Below, piece after piece: positions 1 to 7,022 of a DNA stretch of 47,416 nucleotides (positions are counted from its first letter, which is position 1; each line of letters opens with the position of its first letter). The position numbers and the translations under genes are program-made. The stretch is from positions 1-47,416 of the forward strand of contig JAUSKG010000030.1 of NCBI GenBank assembly GCA_030647005.1, given 5' to 3'. This DNA comes from a bacterium (GTDB lineage: Bacteria; Patescibacteriota; Patescibacteriia; JACPHY01). The notes under the pieces were generated by a model. That model made no database searches and was not told where the DNA came from. It saw only the letters and a list, made by a program, of their open reading frames with translations.

Positions 1-1107
1 TCCCTCCGCACCACCACCACCCCCCGCGACCTCCCGAGCATCACCCACCTCACCACCCTCTCCCACGCCCTCTCCGAGGCATACCGCACGGGAACCATCC
101 CCGAGGGAACATACGATGTTCCCGAAGGACACCTCCCGTACGAATCCTGGAAAAACACCCTCAACCCCTTCCTCACAGAATCCCTCACCACGAACAAGAG
201 CGAAGAGCTCAAAGCATCCTTCCCCGGTATTGAATCCTCTCCTGATCCCCTCGAGTTCCTCATTCAATACCAAGAGGAATTCTTCCAAACACAGTACAAC
301 GACCCCGACTTCACCATTGACCGGAACATCCTCCACCTCTCCAAAGAACGCATCGCAGACATCGTCGCCTCCATCGAGCGCGGAGAGACCGACTTCCCGG
401 TCATTGTTGCCCCACCCCGAAGAGAAACTCTCACGGACAAAGAAACATGCAATCCCTCCCTCGGAGGTCTCCCCCGTACTCTCACCCGCGTGCTGTTCGA
501 TCGGATCATTCGGAGGCAGCGCATCAAATTTCGGGACTCAAGGGATCCCATCCTCAACGACTTCTTCAACAAACTCCGTGACCTCAACCTCCATGACCTC
601 ACGCGGAATGAGCTCCCCCCAGAAGACCCCAACTACATCCCCATTTCCTTCAAAAAAGAACACGTCCTCCAATACCTCACCGCGCTGTACCCCACGCTCA
701 AACGTCAAGGGATCATTGATCAAGAGATCAACGAAACCCCTCCCCCCACTCTCCATTTCATGAAGTGGGAGCAACATCCACCCACAAGCAGAATCATCCC
801 CAACACCACGGAAACCATCGGAAACAAGTCTCTGATTGATGCCGTCACCCATCACTACCCCCTTCCACCTCTTTCTGCATACCTCATCTTGTTTGCGCAG
901 TACCGTGAGAAGACGGGGGAGCCCCTGGATGACTTCCTCCAATCAGGAGATGGAGGTACCTGGTCCTGGATCTTTGGGGTCATAGACCCGAGTACCGCGT
1001 CCAAGTGGCCGTCCGTGTATGCGGGCTGGGGTCCCGATGGACTACTCGTGAATCATAATCGCCCCGAGGATGCGATTAAGTTTTCGCGGCTGCGCGTAGC
1101 GCGTTGA
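1..1107 (+). CDS. Hypothetical protein, 5'-truncated by window edge
   Basis: Frame 1 is open from the first base to a TGA at 1105-1107, giving 368 readable residues; the start lies upstream of the window. I do not recognise the family. The sequence is rich in Pro, Thr, Asp and Glu. It ends in a Trp/Gly-rich segment (GGTWSWIFGVIDPSTASKW) followed by LVNHNRPEDAIKFSRLR. There is no membrane segment or signal peptide in the visible part. In-frame GTG and ATG codons occur inside, but the frame stays open and protein-like upstream of them, so this is the C-terminal part of a longer protein. It is followed by a REP-like palindrome and then tpiA, so it need not be in the same operon. Confidence 0.6.
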   Translation, partial: SLRTTTTPRDLPSITHLTTLSHALSEAYRTGTIPEGTYDVPEGHLPYESWKNTLNPFLTESLTTNKSEELKASFPGIESSPDPLEFLIQYQEEFFQTQYNDPDFTIDRNILHLSKERIADIVASIERGETDFPVIVAPPRRETLTDKETCNPSLGGLPRTLTRVLFDRIIRRQRIKFRDSRDPILNDFFNKLRDLNLHDLTRNELPPEDPNYIPISFKKEHVLQYLTALYPTLKRQGIIDQEINETPPPTLHFMKWEQHPPTSRIIPNTTETIGNKSLIDAVTHHYPLPPLSAYLILFAQYREKTGEPLDDFLQSGDGGTWSWIFGVIDPSTASKWPSVYAGWGPDGLLVNHNRPEDAIKFSRLRVAR

Positions 1108-1121
1108 GCCCTCATAACGGC

Positions 1122-1235
1122 GTCATTGCGAGGAGTCCCCGACGCGGCAATCCCGGTCATACCAGCACAACGGTGAAAGCCCTGTACGCTCTATGACCGG
1201 GATTGCCACGCCTCTCGGATTCGGCTCGCAATGAC
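1122..1235. repeat. REP-like inverted repeat (GTCATTGCGAG family)
   Basis: The left arm (1122-1160) starts GTCATTGCGAG and ends GGCAATCCCGGTCAT. The right arm (1193-1235) starts ATGACCGGGATTGCC and ends CTCGCAATGAC. The inner 15 bases and outer 11 bases of the arms are reverse complements. The element fills the space between the first gene and tpiA and resembles bacterial REP/BIME palindromes. Related variants occur at 27495-27532, 30931-30976 and 38262-38345. Confidence 0.7.
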
Positions 1236-1267
1236 AGAGGTGTATGATGGATGCTGACCCTTACCTT

Positions 1268-2008
1268 ATGCAGCCACTCCTCATCGCCAACTGGAAGATG
1301 CAGCTGACCGATGCGCAGAGTGCGCGCATTGCGGATGCGGTACGGCAGTGTCGTGCATCTGGGGTCTCCGTGGTGCTCTGTCCATCGTTCACCGCCCTCC
1401 CCGAGGTTGCGCGTGTTATTGACGGAGCGGATATCGCGCTGGGGGCACAGGACTGCGCGTTCGCAGAGCACGCCGCGCTCACGGGTGAGGTGAGCCCCGA
1501 TGACCTCGTGCGGGAGGGCTGCACGTACGTGCTCATCGGTCACTCGGAGCGTCGCCATGTGCTCGGTGAGTCCGACGAGGTGGCGGGGAAGAAGCTTTGT
1601 GCTGCCGCCCGTGCCGGACTCCGCCCCGTCCTCTGTGTGGGCGAGACCGCGGCGGAGCGCGAGGCCGGTTTGCGCAATGCGGTACTCGAGCGGCAGTGCA
1701 CCGCAGCACTTGCGAGCGCTGCGCTCGATGAGGTCATCATCGCGTACGAGCCGGTGTGGGCGATCGGCACCGGCGTACACGCCGCACCGGATGACGCATC
1801 GGAGGCCGCCGACACCATCACCGCGCTCGTCGCGAAGTTTGGCATCCGTGCGCGTATCCTCTACGGTGGGAGCGTTGATGCGACGAACGTCGCGGATTTC
1901 CTCCGCGCGGACGGGATCACCGGTGTTCTCGTGGGCACGGCGAGTCAGTCCGCCGATGATCTCTGTGCGCTCATCGGCGTTGCGGTAGCAATGACAGAAC
2001 CCCTATGA
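1268..2008 (+). CDS. tpiA: Triosephosphate isomerase
   Basis: Cytosolic glycolytic enzyme that interconverts dihydroxyacetone phosphate and glyceraldehyde 3-phosphate. Visible family signatures are the substrate-binding NWK near the N-terminus (ANWKMQLT), the catalytic His in IGHSERR, the catalytic Glu in AYEPVWAIGTG with the mobile loop 6, YGGSVDATN, and the phosphate-binding GVLVGTAS. The length (246 aa) is normal. I chose the ATG at 1268 because it gives the standard TIM start (MQPLLIANWKM). In-frame ATGs at 1244 and 1247 would add 7-8 unconserved residues lying next to the REP-like repeat. The stop overlaps the next gene (ATGA), so the two are probably translationally coupled. Confidence 0.97.
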   Translation: MQPLLIANWKMQLTDAQSARIADAVRQCRASGVSVVLCPSFTALPEVARVIDGADIALGAQDCAFAEHAALTGEVSPDDLVREGCTYVLIGHSERRHVLGESDEVAGKKLCAAARAGLRPVLCVGETAAEREAGLRNAVLERQCTAALASAALDEVIIAYEPVWAIGTGVHAAPDDASEAADTITALVAKFGIRARILYGGSVDATNVADFLRADGITGVLVGTASQSADDLCALIGVAVAMTEPL

Positions 2009-2772
2009 TGACCATGATCGGTTTGGTGCTCGTCGGTATCGGTATCGTCACGATCGTCGTGCATGTCGTGCGCGCGTGGCCGCGATTGAAGCGGCTGCGC
2101 GGTCGGAAGAAGCCCGAGGTGACGCGGGATCATGCGGCGATGAATCGTATCCTCATTGATCGGCTGTCGCGGCGCGCGAAGACGCTCAGTGATGCCGCCG
2201 GACGCAAGGTGCAGAAGCAGCTCATGGGTGCGCACGCGAACCTCGAGCGCGGGTACCGGAAGCTGCGGCTCCTCGCGAACGATCATGCGGTGATTCCTGA
2301 GGCGGGAACGGAGGCGATGAGCTGCGAGACGCGTATCGTCGCCGCGCAGGAGGCAATTGATGCCGGTGAACTCGACCGCGCGGAGGAATCGTACCTCGCA
2401 TGCCTCAAGGTTGACGCGAAGTACTATGGCGCGTACCGTGGACTTGCAGCGATCTATCGGCTCCGTAAGGAGGACGAGCTCGCGGAGGAGACCCTGCGGT
2501 TCCTGAGCAAGCTCTACCCGAACGACGTCGAGGCGCACTGCGCGTTCGCAGAGGTGCTCCAAGCGCGCGGAAAGCACGAGGCGGCACTCAAGGCGATGGA
2601 GGCCGCACTGCGCATCGAACCCAAGAACCCGCGCCTCCTTGATTTTGCCACCGGACTTGCTATTGTGAATCATAACCGCATTCGTGCGGTGCAACTCCTC
2701 GGGAAGCTGCGAGCCGTCAATCCGGACAACCAGAAGATCGAGCAGCTCGAGCAGTCCATTTCCGAACTCTAG
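2005..2772 (+). CDS. Membrane-anchored TPR-repeat protein
   Basis: 255 aa. Residues about 5-23 form a hydrophobic N-terminal anchor (MIGLVLVGIGIVTIVVHVV). A basic stretch follows, then a helical region, then three or so tetratricopeptide-like helix pairs (AQEAIDAGELDRAEESYLACLKVD, GLAAIYRLRKEDELAEETLRFL, ALKAMEAALRIEPKNPRLL). TPRs mediate protein-protein contacts, so this is likely a cytoplasm-facing scaffold, but the partner is unknown. Its ATG overlaps the tpiA stop by four bases and its stop abuts tRNA-Thr directly. Confidence 0.8.
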   Translation: MMTMIGLVLVGIGIVTIVVHVVRAWPRLKRLRGRKKPEVTRDHAAMNRILIDRLSRRAKTLSDAAGRKVQKQLMGAHANLERGYRKLRLLANDHAVIPEAGTEAMSCETRIVAAQEAIDAGELDRAEESYLACLKVDAKYYGAYRGLAAIYRLRKEDELAEETLRFLSKLYPNDVEAHCAFAEVLQARGKHEAALKAMEAALRIEPKNPRLLDFATGLAIVNHNRIRAVQLLGKLRAVNPDNQKIEQLEQSISEL

Positions 2773-2845
2773 GCCCAGATAGCTCAGTTGGTAGAGCGCA
2801 TCCATGGTAAGGATGAGGTCACGGGTTCAACTCCCGTTCTGGGCT
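2773..2845 (+). tRNA. tRNA-Thr (anticodon GGU)
   Basis: A full cloverleaf is visible. Acceptor GCCCAGA pairs with TCTGGGC, the D arm is GCTCAGTTGGTAGAGC, the anticodon stem is CATCC/GGATG around loop ATGGTAA (anticodon GGT), and the T arm is ACGGG-TTCAACT-CCCGT. The discriminator is T. CCA is not encoded. It starts immediately after the TPR gene's stop codon. Confidence 0.96.
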
Positions 2846-2848
2846 GTC

Positions 2849-2933
2849 GGGCGGGTCGCGTAGCGGCAATCGCACCTGGCTGTAAACCAGGGGTCTTACG
2901 ACTCCGTGGGTTCGAGTCCCACCCCGCCCACCA
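2849..2933 (+). tRNA. tRNA-Tyr (anticodon GUA)
   Basis: Class II tRNA. Acceptor GGGCGGG pairs with CCCGCCC, anticodon stem CCTGG/CCAGG encloses CTGTAAA (anticodon GTA), a long variable arm follows (about 2892-2904), and the T arm is GTGGG-TTCGAGT-CCCAC. The CCA tail is encoded at 2931-2933 and overlaps the first bases of the following terminator stem. It lies 3 nt downstream of tRNA-Thr, so the two are probably co-transcribed. Confidence 0.96.
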
Positions 2934-2972
2934 AAAGCATCCGACTTCCGTCGGGTGCTTTTGGTTTTCTTT
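2931..2972 (+). terminator. Rho-independent terminator of the tRNA cluster
   Basis: CCAAAAGCA and CCGAC pair with GTCGG and TGCTTTTGG across a TTCC loop; TTTTCTTT follows. It sits right after tRNA-Tyr and ends the tpiA-TPR-tRNA transcription unit. Confidence 0.9.
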
Positions 2973-3018
2973 ACCATTTTCCCTTGTGGAAAAGAAAAGT
3001 AGCGTTTCCCTGGTGTTT

Positions 3019-3027
3019 TGCTACGCT
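3019..3027 (+). promoter_or_regulatory. Probable extended -10 promoter for the HU gene
   Basis: TGCTACGCT matches the extended -10 form (TGnTAnnnT) seen before several genes here. It lies about 70 nt before the HU start and after the tRNA terminator. No good -35 is visible. Confidence 0.45.
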
Positions 3028-3096
3028 GGAAGTACAAACGTCGATATTATTCCTTCATTTTCACTTATTTTGGCGTAGTTGAGCCACACAAGTACT

Positions 3097-3378
3097 ATGG
3101 CAAAGCTGACGAAGTCGCAGATCTTCGCCGCACTCGCGGAAAAGGCGGGTGTGAGCAAGAAGGACGCCCAGTCGTTTTGGGAAGCGATGTACACGCTCGC
3201 GATCAGCGAGGTTCGATCGAACGGCGAGTTCACGTTCCCGGGCGTCGGGAAGCTCGTGAAGGCACACCGCAATGCACGCGTGGGTCGCAATCCGGCAACG
3301 GGTGAGCAGATCCAGATTCCGGCGAAGACCGTCGTGAAGTTCCGCGTTGCGAAGGCCGCAAAGGACAGCATTCTCTAG
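3097..3378 (+). CDS. hup: HU-family DNA-binding protein
   Basis: 93 aa, the typical HU length. HU is a small nucleoid protein that bends and compacts DNA as a dimer. The sequence shows the N-terminal helical dimerisation part (MAKLTKSQIFAALAEKAGVSKKDA), the conserved FTFPGVGKLVKAHRNARVGRNP beta-arm entry (GRNPATGE is the Pro-containing arm tip) and a C-terminal FRVAKAAKDSI helix. The ATG at 3097 gives the canonical MAKLTKSQ start; an in-frame TTG at 3079 is less likely. It is flanked by a terminator on each side, so it is monocistronic. Confidence 0.95.
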   Translation: MAKLTKSQIFAALAEKAGVSKKDAQSFWEAMYTLAISEVRSNGEFTFPGVGKLVKAHRNARVGRNPATGEQIQIPAKTVVKFRVAKAAKDSIL

Positions 3379-3397
3379 TCGCCACGGGCACACGAGT

Positions 3398-3427
3398 AAA
3401 GCGGTCCGATGTCCATCGGGCCGCTTT
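3398..3427 (+). terminator. Terminator-like hairpin after HU
   Basis: AAAGCGGTCCGATG pairs with CATCGGGCCGCTTT (14 bp with one wobble). No T-run follows beyond the stem's own TTT, so termination strength is uncertain. Confidence 0.7.
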
Positions 3428-3443
3428 GCGATAGGGGGGGTAG

Positions 3444-3472
3444 TTGATGGATTCCCGATCGTGTGCTACGGT
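3444..3472 (+). promoter_or_regulatory. Promoter for tRNA-Thr(UGU)-rpmG
   Basis: TTGATG (3444-3449), a 17-bp spacer and TACGGT (3467-3472) preceded by TGC, an extended -10. Transcription would start near 3479 and read into tRNA-Thr and rpmG. Confidence 0.6.
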
Positions 3473-3561
3473 TGGCATGTACCGATGGAGCTCTGCGGGT
3501 GAGCGAAAGGTGGTGGCGCTGTTCGTTCAATGCGCTGCCGATTGCTCGCGGTCGGCAACGT

Positions 3562-3636
3562 GCCGCCCTAGCTCAACGGCAGAGCAACGGTTTTGTAAAC
3601 CGTAGGTTCCGGGTTCAAATCCCGGGGGCGGCTCCA
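3562..3636 (+). tRNA. tRNA-Thr (anticodon UGU)
   Basis: Acceptor GCCGCCC pairs with GGGCGGC. The D arm is GCTCAACGGCAGAGC, the anticodon stem ACGGT/ACCGT encloses TTTGTAA (anticodon TGT), and the T arm is CCGGG-TTCAAAT-CCCGG. The discriminator is T and CCA is encoded at 3634-3636. Together with the GGU isoacceptor, two threonine tRNAs lie within 0.9 kb. Confidence 0.96.
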
Positions 3637-3665
3637 AAAAAATTATCACGGTTCTCGTCACGCCT

Positions 3666-3824
3666 ATGTCACAAGATTACCGCGCCAAGCTGGAGTGCAC
3701 CGAGTGTCACCGGCTGAACTACAACACGACGCGCAACAAGAAGCGCCTCTCGAAGGTTCGGCTGGAACTCAAGAAGCACTGCAAGGCCTGCGGCACACAT
3801 GTGCTGCACAAGGAGACGAAGTGA
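3666..3824 (+). CDS. rpmG: 50S ribosomal protein L33
   Basis: A 52-aa protein. L33 binds near the E site of the large subunit. It carries the zinc-binding version of the fold, with two CxxC pairs (CTEC near residue 14 and CKAC near residue 42), separated by the conserved [19 protein letters not shown]. The start MSQDYRAKL fits the family. It sits 30 nt after tRNA-Thr(UGU), a common tRNA-rpmG arrangement, and is likely co-transcribed with it. Confidence 0.95.
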   Translation: MSQDYRAKLECTECHRLNYNTTRNKKRLSKVRLELKKHCKACGTHVLHKETK

Positions 3825-3860
3825 CCTCGTCGGTCGGAAGATGCACGATGGGATCCTCCC

Positions 3861-4490
3861 ATGAACTCCATCCTCACCATCCTCACGACATCTGCGTTCT
3901 TCGCGAACAGCGCAATGGCACTGACCGTGCCGATCGTCGCGGTATTTATCGTGGAGGATCTCGTGGGTGGCTCCGTAGCTGCCGCAGGATTCGCGGCGAC
4001 GATCTACATGGTCGTGAAGGCACTCCTCCAGATTCCCGTTGGCCGGTATACGGACGGGGACTCGGGATGCATGCGCGAGTACGGCGTGATGCTTGTTGGT
4101 CGCGTCCTGCTCGTCGCGGTGCCGTTCCTCTACCTCTTCATTGACCACATCCGCGAGCTCTACATGCTCCAAGTGCTCGCAGGAATTGGTGCGGCGCTCG
4201 TGTACCCCGGGTGGATGGTACTCTTCACGCGATTTGCTGATCACCAGCAGGAAGGCCGCGAATGGTCGTGGTTCAACACGCTCGTCACGTTTGGCGGAGC
4301 TGCTGCGGCATCGTTCGGCGGATGGAGCGCGCAGCGATTTGGGTTCGATGTTGTATTCATTACCTGGGGCATCCTCGAAGCGATATCCCTCATGACGACG
4401 CTGTTCCTCTCGCAGCATCACACCGATCTCGCTACAGGTTGCGCCACCGTCCGCCGCAAGCATATCGTGCACAATGTGCATTGTGCATAA
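3861..4490 (+). CDS. Half-size MFS-like membrane protein
   Basis: 209 aa with about six hydrophobic segments. The pattern resembles one six-helix half of a major facilitator transporter (VGRYTD after helix 2 resembles the MFS loop motif; LAGIGAALVYPGWMVLF resembles helix 4). Full MFS carriers have 12 helices, so this is either a short CPR-type form or a truncated gene. The last residues (KHIVHNVHCA) are encoded by a perfect palindrome (4469-4486, GCACAATG/CATTGTGC) followed by an A-run. This suggests the original C-terminus was lost or the gene ends in a hairpin. The substrate is unknown. Confidence 0.65.
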   Translation: MNSILTILTTSAFFANSAMALTVPIVAVFIVEDLVGGSVAAAGFAATIYMVVKALLQIPVGRYTDGDSGCMREYGVMLVGRVLLVAVPFLYLFIDHIRELYMLQVLAGIGAALVYPGWMVLFTRFADHQQEGREWSWFNTLVTFGGAAAASFGGWSAQRFGFDVVFITWGILEAISLMTTLFLSQHHTDLATGCATVRRKHIVHNVHCA

Positions 4491-4541
4491 AAAAATCATG
4501 CCAACCTGCTGGTGTCTGATCGTTGATGCGCGTGCGTCTTT

Positions 4542-4615
4542 GGGGGTGTGGTGAAGTGGTATCACAGAGGTCTCCAAAACCTTTGTCGGGGGTTCGATTC
4601 CCTCCACCCCTGCCA
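4542..4615 (+). tRNA. tRNA-Trp (anticodon CCA), integration target
   Basis: Acceptor GGGGGTG pairs with CACCCCT. The anticodon stem GAGGT/ACCTT encloses CTCCAAA (anticodon CCA), the T arm is GGGGG-TTCGATT-CCCTC, the discriminator is G and CCA is encoded at 4613-4615. The last nine bases (CCCCTGCCA, 4607-4615) recur at 16308-16316 and 19056-19064, so the tRNA 3' end is the attachment core. The tRNA stays intact after integration. The recombinase gene runs antisense through it and stops at 4562-4564. Confidence 0.96.
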
Positions 4616-6178
4616 TTGTGGAAGAACGGCCGCGAAAGCGGTTGTTCTTTCGTTGATGCAGCCACTTTCATCGAGTTCTAACCGTTTCATGTCGACTGTA
4701 ACGGTGGGGGAGTGCTGTTTGAGCGTCACCCATACAGAGTGCGCATCTATGGCGAGTTTTCGGTCCAAGAGCGAGAAGTTCGAACCAAGTGCTGAAAGCA
4801 CCCGCCTCTTGGTTGCAAGATCACCCTCCGCGAACCAGTGACGCGCGTAGGTTGAAAACTTGAAAATTTGTTCAAGTTGTTCAATCCATCTTTCGTCATC
4901 ACCTTCGGTGTCCCGGAGCCGCGCTTTGAGCCCGTCTTGTTCAACTCGCGTCTTTTCTTTTCTGAGTGCGTATTCCTCCTCGTTTAGCTCATTGGCGATC
5001 CGAAGGTCGAGTAGCCGCTCTAGGCGCGTCTGGGAGGCATTGTAGGCGTCCTGGATGCCCTTTCTTGCCGCCCTGCGATCTGCAGATGTCTCTCGGTTTA
5101 GAGACCTAATGTGCTTGACCGCCCACTTCTGGAACGCCTCGGGAATTTCGATCTCCTCAAGTAGCTCATTGACCTGTCCCTCCAGTACTTCACTGCGGAT
5201 CGTTTTTTGCGAGCATGGCGTCTTTCCCCGCTTTGAACAATGGTAGTAGATGTACTGCTTTTCATTCTTGTACTTGTCTTCTGCGACAACCGAATACCCA
5301 CACTCACCACAACGGATAAGCCCCGAGTAGGCAAACTCCTTGAACTTCGGACGCCGAATCGGTCTTCCCATTATTTTCTGGACTTGTAGGAACTCATCTT
5401 CGGTGACCATCGGCGTGTGAGCTCCTTGGTATTCTTTTGTCTCCCCATCCTCTTCCTGGTGGGCGATGATGCCGCGGTAGAAAGTGTTGCTAAAGAGCTT
5501 GTAGATCACGCTCTTAGATATCGGAACCCCACCGAGACGCTTTCGCGTCGGCGTGCGAAAATTCCACTCGTCATTTGCAATCCTCCGAATGTCTTCTGGG
5601 GAATAGGCGCCCGTGAGCATGAGATCCCACATTTTTTTCACTGCGGAGAAGCGTTCAGGGTCAGGGACGATGGTGTGGTCATCCAGTTTATTCAGATAAC
5701 CAAGAGGGGCAAGCCCTGGCTTCCATCCGATTTCCAGCTTCGCCCGGATGCCTCTTCGCACGTTCTTGCCCAGGTCGGAGACGTATTTGTGTGCCATCCC
5801 AAACTCGACGTACATGAGGAACATGCTTTCATCTCCGGGGAGATAAACCTGTCCTGGGGTAATGATCTCGAGCTTCTGTTGCTCACGCGCCCAGATGACA
5901 CGGCCGCCATCAACCGGATTGCGCGCGAGTCGATCGAGTTTCCAGCAGAGGATGCCATGGATCTCCCCATTTTCCACGCGCTCCAGGAGTCGCGTGAAAA
6001 TAGGGCGCCCCGGCTTCTTGGCCGTCTTTGACTCCTGTAGTATTTCAGAGATACGCAATCCTTGACGCTTGGCGATCTGTTGTAACTCGTTGATCTGGGA
6101 ATCAATTGAAAGCACCTGTCGATCCTCAGATTCGGTCGACTTCCGCGCGTAAATGACGTAGTGCTTTGTGTGAGTCAT
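4562..6178 (-). CDS. Large serine recombinase (integrase) with tRNA-derived C-terminus
   Basis: 538 aa. Catalyses site-specific integration and excision. The N-terminal resolvase domain has the catalytic Ser14 in YARKSTESEDRQ and the conserved arginines in LDRLARN (about 81-87). A recombinase domain follows (about 150-280), then a zinc ribbon with Cys290, Cys293, Cys314 and Cys322, and a coiled coil (about 370-425). The ATG at 6178 was chosen because MTHTKHYVIYARKS is the family-like start; in-frame codons upstream lie in an inverted-repeat leader. The last 14 residues (WRESNPRQRFWRPL) are encoded antisense to tRNA-Trp and are not original. The replaced tail is found in frame at 16230-16316 and 18978-19064, so attP lies inside this gene. 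Confidence 0.93.
   Translation of the reverse strand: MTHTKHYVIYARKSTESEDRQVLSIDSQINELQQIAKRQGLRISEILQESKTAKKPGRPIFTRLLERVENGEIHGILCWKLDRLARNPVDGGRVIWAREQQKLEIITPGQVYLPGDESMFLMYVEFGMAHKYVSDLGKNVRRGIRAKLEIGWKPGLAPLGYLNKLDDHTIVPDPERFSAVKKMWDLMLTGAYSPEDIRRIANDEWNFRTPTRKRLGGVPISKSVIYKLFSNTFYRGIIAHQEEDGETKEYQGAHTPMVTEDEFLQVQKIMGRPIRRPKFKEFAYSGLIRCGECGYSVVAEDKYKNEKQYIYYHCSKRGKTPCSQKTIRSEVLEGQVNELLEEIEIPEAFQKWAVKHIRSLNRETSADRRAARKGIQDAYNASQTRLERLLDLRIANELNEEEYALRKEKTRVEQDGLKARLRDTEGDDERWIEQLEQIFKFSTYARHWFAEGDLATKRRVLSALGSNFSLLDRKLAIDAHSVWVTLKQHSPTVTVDMKRLELDESGCINERTTAFAAVLPQWQGWRESNPRQRFWRPL
4607..4615 (+). other. Attachment core, left copy (attL)
   Basis: CCCCTGCCA, the tRNA-Trp 3' end plus CCA. 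The same nonamer ends the 128-bp direct repeats at 16189-16316 and 18937-19064. Read on the minus strand it encodes WQG in the recombinase frame at all three places. Confidence 0.85.
4622..4649 (+). terminator. Hairpin downstream of tRNA-Trp
   Basis: A 12-bp stem (two G-U pairs) from 4622-4633 to 4638-4649 closed by a GAAA tetraloop; TCG follows. On the plus strand it probably terminates tRNA-Trp. On the minus strand the same bases encode recombinase residues just before the WQG crossover point. Confidence 0.6.
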
Positions 6179-6187
6179 AAAAACCAA

Positions 6188-6288
6188 AGTGGGCGGCACC
6201 TGACTACCCAACAGCGATGAAGCACGTTGGCAGGAACCGCCCACTCTAGTGGCGACTTCTTACGCTTCATCCTCGAACGTTGGGTAGT
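6188..6288 (-). promoter_or_regulatory. Overlapping inverted repeats in the recombinase leader
   Basis: Three pairs are seen: AGTGGGCGG (6188-6196) with 6237-6245, ACTACCCAAC (6203-6212) with 6279-6288, and GATGAAGC (6216-6223) with 6264-6271. The second and third nest into one long hairpin. The first pair encloses the left arms of the other two, so the folds are mutually exclusive. The first pair starts 10 nt before the recombinase start, where no Shine-Dalgarno is visible. This could be an RNA switch, an operator or an origin. Confidence 0.55.
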
Positions 6289-6302
6289 AACCCAAGTATA
6301 CC

Positions 6303-6911
6303 CTAATTCCCAATAGCATTCGAAATTGCCATGTACGCGTCTATCCCCCTCTCAAAGCCCGTTTTTGCCTTTCTGCGCTGCAGTGTCCCGTACCGTTTTG
6401 TTGGTTGGCCTTTCCAATACCGAACCCTCATTTCCTCATTCTTCTCACAGAGCTTGGTGCAGCGCCATGCGGCATTGAGATAGCCGAATCGTCCCGTGTG
6501 CGTTTCTTTTTGGCTCTCGTAGCACAGGTTGTAACATTTTCGACAGCCATAGTACCTGCCTCCGTAGTAGAGAACGGCCACGCGCTTCCTGCAGGCAACA
6601 CCCTCTTTGATGAGTGGGCAGATGAACCAGTATCGTTTCCCTCCAAAGTGGCACGGTGTTGTAGTGAGCCACACTTTGTAATCGTAGTCTGTTTTCTTTC
6701 CATCCTGTCTGCTCGTCGTGGTGTAGTAAAAGCGTATGTATGGGGCATCTGGATAAGTATCGATTTCAATGCCTACGCTGCTTTCACTGCCTCCTCGTGT
6801 CCACGTGATTTGGTGATGCCCCCATTTTGGTTCAGTGGGAAGCATCCCTTTTTGTTTGAGCCAAGAGAGTGATATTGATTGCGTGCCCTCGCATGTATCC
6901 TTGCCCCACAT
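6303..6911 (-). CDS. Zinc-ribbon protein of unknown function
   Basis: 202 aa with no signal peptide or membrane segment. The middle and C-terminal part resembles a small family of conserved proteins seen in mobile DNA (recalled, not searched): FGGKRYWFICPL, then a Cys cluster (CRKRVAVLYYGGRYYGCRKCYNLCYESQ) with CxxC-type spacing, followed by basic helices (RRKAKTGFERGI). This suggests nucleic-acid binding. It lies between the primase terminator and the recombinase on the same strand and is probably part of the element's DNA-handling module. Exact function unknown. Confidence 0.7.
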   Translation of the reverse strand: MWGKDTCEGTQSISLSWLKQKGMLPTEPKWGHHQITWTRGGSESSVGIEIDTYPDAPYIRFYYTTTSRQDGKKTDYDYKVWLTTTPCHFGGKRYWFICPLIKEGVACRKRVAVLYYGGRYYGCRKCYNLCYESQKETHTGRFGYLNAAWRCTKLCEKNEEMRVRYWKGQPTKRYGTLQRRKAKTGFERGIDAYMAISNAIGN

Positions 6912-6967
6912 AGATCGAAATCAATAGGACTTCACAGAAGAAAGGATTTTGCGTTTTGTCTGGATAC

Positions 6968-7022
6968 ACACAGGGCCGGAATTGCTTAGAAAATATATTT
7001 CTAAGCAAAACTGGCCCTGTGT
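6968..7022. terminator. Two-tier hairpin terminator after the primase gene
   Basis: The outer stem ACACAGGGCC (6968-6977) pairs with 7013-7022. The inner stem TTGCTTAGAAA (6982-6992) pairs with 6998-7008. The primase stop codon (7001-7003 on the minus strand) lies inside the inner stem. It separates the replication operon from the zinc-ribbon and recombinase genes. Confidence 0.75.

Noticed and set aside
4432-4671. Minus-strand ORF with NRTPDKGFGDLC
   Set aside because: This is the antisense of tRNA-Trp read in another frame, a common gene-calling artefact. The same holds for frames antisense to tRNA-Thr and tRNA-Tyr.
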